NCBI GenBank assembly: GCA_910584325.1
Contig: CAJTZH010000059.1
Location: forward strand, 1 to 17,176
Direction: 5' to 3'
Source: an uncultured Lachnospiraceae bacterium
GTDB lineage: Bacteria; Bacillota; Clostridia; Lachnospirales; Lachnospiraceae
DNA: 17,176 nt
In this document: in pieces, positions 14,587-17,176 of the stretch
Layout of the letters: each line of letters starts with the position of its first letter
Position numbering within the stretch: the first letter of the stretch is position 1
The notes under the pieces: generated by a model
What the model was told of the DNA's origin: nothing
Seen by the model: the letters and a program-made list of their open reading frames with translations, nothing else
Databases searched by the model: none
Position numbers and translations under genes: made by a program

Positions 14587-15087
14587 ATGATTCATCTGAA
14601 ACTGGACCATCTTCATTTGCTATATAATATGTTTTCTTCGTATTCACGTCTTTATCTTTTTGACATCAATCATAATCCGGATTCAGAATTTAACAGCGAT
14701 TTTCTTTTGATTCATGAAATAGAAGATAAAATTCTTCATTTGGGCCTGGTAAAGGCGCATGGAAAAGAGAAGGGGTTATGTCACCGCAATTCCTTTATTA
14801 CAACTTATATGGCAGAAAATGAGTATGATATTTTGTATCGGGTTCTGACACATTGTTATGAAATTTCTAAAATTATCAGGGAAGAGAAAGAAACAAAAGT
14901 GACAGAAACAATATATCAGAGTGGGCAGGCGGCACTTAGGGAGAAAACAGGTATTGAGCCGGAACCGAAGTTAGTCAGATATATTATGAAAATTAATGTA
15001 AAATTCGGTAAGTATCATACTATAGAAATGCTGTCAAAGGTCAGCTTGCTTATGGGGAGTGCAGAAATAAGCGTGACAAGACCTTAA
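14587..15087 (+). CDS. Hypothetical protein, 166 residues, possibly a gene fragment
   Basis: I do not recognise a family. The protein is soluble and rich in charged residues, with two or three long predicted helices, for example ENEYDILYRVLTHCYEISK and IIREEKETKVTETIYQS. It contains a central CHRNSFITTYMAE and a C-terminal part with KLVRYIMKINVKFGKY. ATG 14587 has AAGG (14574-14577) nine bases upstream; ATG 14578 is also in frame but has no spacing from that site. It begins three bases after the stop of the degraded gene at 14331-14584, so it may be the downstream part of the same original gene. Codon use looks like coding sequence, but expression is uncertain. Confidence 0.5.
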   Translation: MIHLKLDHLHLLYNMFSSYSRLYLFDINHNPDSEFNSDFLLIHEIEDKILHLGLVKAHGKEKGLCHRNSFITTYMAENEYDILYRVLTHCYEISKIIREEKETKVTETIYQSGQAALREKTGIEPEPKLVRYIMKINVKFGKYHTIEMLSKVSLLMGSAEISVTRP

Positions 15088-15158
15088 TGGAAGAATTTAT
15101 AGTATTATGGAGAAATAGACAGATAACATATCAATAAGCAGATAGCTTATGAAGAATG
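15088..15158. other. Short AT-rich gap without a recognised gene
   Basis: This gap between the hypothetical gene and the long hairpin has only a 17-codon open stretch overlapping the previous stop codon. I see no promoter or RNA gene in it. Confidence 0.5.
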
Positions 15159-15215
15159 AACGCTTGTGGGAGCGCTTCGAGTCTTCCCAGCACTCAAAAC
15201 GCTCCCGCAGCCGTT
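15159..15215. terminator. Long inverted repeat after thrS, possible terminator
   Basis: 15159-15182 pairs with 15192-15215 around a 9-base loop. A core of 15 bp has no mismatch (GGGAGCGCTTCGAGT with ACTCAAAACGCTCCC, three G-T wobbles), and it extends outward by eight more pairs past one C-C mismatch. It starts eight bases beyond the thrS stop. No clear T-run follows on either strand, so termination is likely but not proven. The length and high GC content are unusual for this AT-rich surrounding. Confidence 0.6.
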
Positions 15216-15222
15216 ACACTTC

Positions 15223-16977
15223 TCAGATTCCTTCCCCACGAAGAACTTCCAGTAATTGTTTTATTGACATACTTCCCAAATCACCTGCATCCAGCTTGCG
15301 GACGGAAACATTGTCCGCGTTCGCTTCCTTTTCGCCGATAATAAGCATGTAGGGGATTTTCTCCAATTGTGCCGTTCTAATTTTGCAGCCTATTTTTTCT
15401 GACCTTTTATCTACTTCACATCGTAAGCCTTCTGATTTCAAATCGTTTTCAAGCTTATTTGCATAGTCAAGAAATTTATCCGAAATAGGCAGTATTTTTA
15501 TCTGTACCGGTGAAAGCCACAATGGGAATTTTCCGGCAAAATGTTCAATCAGAATACCGATGAACCGTTCGATGGAGCCAAATACAACCCGGTGTATCAT
15601 AATCGGGCGGTGTTTTTTCCCGTCTTCTCCGGTATATTCCGCATCAAAACGCTGCGGCAGTTGAAAATCCAATTGAATTGTTCCGCATTGCCATGTTCTT
15701 TTGAGAGAGTCTTCCAGGTGGAAATCGATTTTGGGACCATAAAACGCGCCGTCTCCTTCGTTTATAACATATGGAAGATTCAAATCGTCCAATGCACTTT
15801 TTAAACCGTTTGTTGCCAGTTCCCAGTCCTCGTCGCTTCCGATAGAATTTTTTGGTCTTGTAGATAACTCTACATGATACTGAAATCCAAAATCGGAATA
15901 GACTTCGTCAATCAGACGGGCAACTCTTTTTATCTCGTCCTGTATCTGTTCCGGCGTCATGAAAATATGAGCGTCGTCCTGCGTGCAGCAGCGGACGCGC
16001 ATAAGACCGTGCAAAGTACCTGATTTCTCGTTTCGGTGTATCAGTCCCAGCTCACTTATGCGCATAGGAAAGTCACGGTAAGAGCGCGGTTCCATTTTAT
16101 ATACAAGCATGCCGCCCGGGCAGCTCATGGGTTTTATGGCAAAATCAGCCCCGTCAATCGATGTTGTATACATTTTATCCATATAATGTTCCCAGTGTCC
16201 GGATGTTTCCCAAAGATGGCGGTTTAACATGACCGGAGTCGATATTTCGACATATCCTTCCCGTGCGTGCAGCTTTCGCCAATAGTCAATCAGCAGATTT
16301 TTTAATAGCATTCCCTTTGGAAGAAAAAACGGAAATCCCGGTCCTTCCTCAAACAGCGCGAATAATCCTAACTCTTTTCCCAATTTTCTATGGTCTCTCT
16401 TTTTGGCTTCTTCCAGCCGGTTTAAATATTCCGTAAGCAGTTCCTCGCTTGGAAATGACGTGCCGTAAATTCTTGTAAGCATTTTGTTATTTTCATTGCC
16501 GCGCCAGTACGCGCCTGCAACGGATAACAGTTTAAACGCCTTAATTGCGCTTGTGTACGCCACATGGGGACCGGCGCACAGTTCTAAATATTCTCCCTGC
16601 TGATAAAAACTGATTTGGGCGTCTTTTGGCAGTTCTTTTAACAGCTCTATTTTGTATGTTTCATTTCGTTCTTCCAAAGCCTTCATTGCTTTGTCGCGGT
16701 CTGCCGTAAAATGCTTAAGCTGTAAATTTTCTTTGACGATTTTTTTCATCTCTGCTTCAATTTCGGCAAAATTTTCTTCCGAAAAGCGGAAGTCAAAGTC
16801 AAAATCATAGTAAAAACCGTCGGCGATAGACGGACCGATTGCGCATTTTGTATTTGGATACAGCCTTTTTACCGCCTGCGCCAAAATATGCGCTGTTGTG
16901 TGTCTGAACGCGCTTCTTCCCGGTTCCTTGGCAAAATCAGCTTCCCTGACGGAACCGTCACTCATTTTAATCTTCAT
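15223..16977 (-). CDS. thrS: Threonyl-tRNA synthetase lacking the TGS domain
   Basis: This class II synthetase charges tRNA-Thr and removes mischarged serine. From ATG 16977 it is 584 residues. Residues about 20-190 are the editing domain, with HTTAH (26-30) and C134/H138 in CAGPH. The catalytic core (about 200-480) has C286 in MSCPGG, H337 in DDAHIF and H462 in IHRVVFG, the three zinc ligands, with spacing close to the E. coli enzyme. Motif 2 carries RNEKSG (R315). The anticodon-binding domain starts near 485. E. coli ThrRS has about 60 further N-terminal residues forming a TGS domain, which is missing here; several clostridial enzymes share this form. The start at 16977 has AAAGGA upstream; an in-frame ATG 13 codons earlier lacks such a site. 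Control is by the T-box leader. Confidence 0.97.
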   Translation of the reverse strand: MKIKMSDGSVREADFAKEPGRSAFRHTTAHILAQAVKRLYPNTKCAIGPSIADGFYYDFDFDFRFSEENFAEIEAEMKKIVKENLQLKHFTADRDKAMKALEERNETYKIELLKELPKDAQISFYQQGEYLELCAGPHVAYTSAIKAFKLLSVAGAYWRGNENNKMLTRIYGTSFPSEELLTEYLNRLEEAKKRDHRKLGKELGLFALFEEGPGFPFFLPKGMLLKNLLIDYWRKLHAREGYVEISTPVMLNRHLWETSGHWEHYMDKMYTTSIDGADFAIKPMSCPGGMLVYKMEPRSYRDFPMRISELGLIHRNEKSGTLHGLMRVRCCTQDDAHIFMTPEQIQDEIKRVARLIDEVYSDFGFQYHVELSTRPKNSIGSDEDWELATNGLKSALDDLNLPYVINEGDGAFYGPKIDFHLEDSLKRTWQCGTIQLDFQLPQRFDAEYTGEDGKKHRPIMIHRVVFGSIERFIGILIEHFAGKFPLWLSPVQIKILPISDKFLDYANKLENDLKSEGLRCEVDKRSEKIGCKIRTAQLEKIPYMLIIGEKEANADNVSVRKLDAGDLGSMSIKQLLEVLRGEGI

Positions 16978-17016
16978 TCTATCATTTCCTTTCTCTGAAA
17001 AAATTTTGATTAACAT

Positions 17017-17176
17017 AAGAAAAGCACTCCTAAAGATACCTGTAACGTATCTTTAAGGGTGCTTACTGCACGGTTCCACCTTATTTTTTTACTTCAGATT
17101 CTATCAAATCCTAACCTTTAACGCAGGTATACGGCAATCCTTACTCTACTTTCGGCAGTGCAGCTGGGGAAGGGTT
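17017..17176 (-). promoter_or_regulatory. T-box riboswitch leader of thrS (partial)
   Basis: Read on the minus strand, AAGGTGGAACCGTGC (17082-17068) is the T-box sequence. Its TGGA bulge pairs with the end of uncharged tRNA, and N = A would suit a tRNA-Thr with U73, the usual form in Firmicutes. An intrinsic terminator follows. Uncharged tRNA-Thr should stabilise the antiterminator and raise thrS expression. GATT/AATC (17108-17105 with 17098-17095) forms a small hairpin ahead of the T-box. Stem I and the specifier codon lie at or beyond the window edge, so threonine specificity is inferred from the gene. Confidence 0.9.
17020..17062 (-). terminator. Regulated terminator of the thrS T-box leader
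   Basis: On the minus strand GCACCCTTAAAGATAC (17062-17047) pairs with GTATCTTTAGGAGTGC (17039-17024), with one C-A mismatch and one wobble. The loop is seven bases, and TTTTC follows. Its 5' arm is next to the T-box sequence, as expected for mutually exclusive folding with the antiterminator. Confidence 0.9.

Noticed and set aside
1..17176. CRISPR array, tRNA or rRNA genes, insertion sequences
   Set aside because: I saw no regularly spaced repeats, no cloverleaf-like sequence with a CCA-type end, and no transposase or integrase motifs on either strand.

Overview
The window reads as chromosome of a spore-forming, low-to-mid GC Gram-positive of the Clostridia, most likely a Lachnospiraceae-type gut or rumen bacterium. 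The basis is the core gene order (comEC tail, holA, rpsT, gpr, spoIIP), two sporulation/germination genes, purine-rich Shine-Dalgarno sites of the GGAGG type, and a threonyl-tRNA synthetase under T-box control. I identified families by reading motifs; no database search was run.

Region 1 (1-7600) is core chromosome. A 3' fragment that looks like comEC is followed by holA (DNA polymerase III delta). A membrane-anchored GH5 endoglucanase overlaps the end of holA by 11 bases. A large polytopic YfhO-family protein comes next, and a bidirectional terminator closes this block. rpsT (ribosomal protein S20) is on the minus strand with a clear promoter and a TTG start. gpr (germination protease) and spoIIP (peptidoglycan hydrolase of engulfment) form a plus-strand pair ended by a strong terminator.

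Region 2 (about 7600-15100) is an accessory stretch, visibly more AT-rich, where related genomes often carry lepA after spoIIP. It is a same-strand run of small, mostly enzymatic genes: a RimJ/L-type acetyltransferase, a DUF1349 protein, an alpha/beta hydrolase, a CatA-type chloramphenicol acetyltransferase homologue, a C_GCAxxG_C_C protein, a 103-residue acidic protein, a six-helix membrane protein, an HSL-type esterase, a YjaB-like acetyltransferase and an SRPBCC protein. No integrase or transposase is visible. The right half is decaying. An Imm1-like immunity gene is joined to the second acetyltransferase and broken by a one-base frameshift, an unassigned fragment follows the SRPBCC gene, and a frameshifted remnant begins at 14331. 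A 54-residue single-span membrane protein gene with its own ribosome binding site lies on the minus strand at 14054-14218. Several stop-adjacent intergenic sequences recur between genes, which suggests piecewise, cassette-like assembly.

Region 3 (15159-17176) is core again, on the minus strand: a long hairpin, then thrS for a threonyl-tRNA synthetase that lacks the N-terminal TGS domain. A T-box leader follows, with its antiterminator sequence and terminator visible and its specifier end outside the window.

The points most worth a second look are the broken acetyltransferase/Imm1 fusion, the 54-residue membrane protein with a palindrome over its promoter, the repeated stop-adjacent elements, the degraded gene at 14331-14584, and the long hairpin at 15159-15215.
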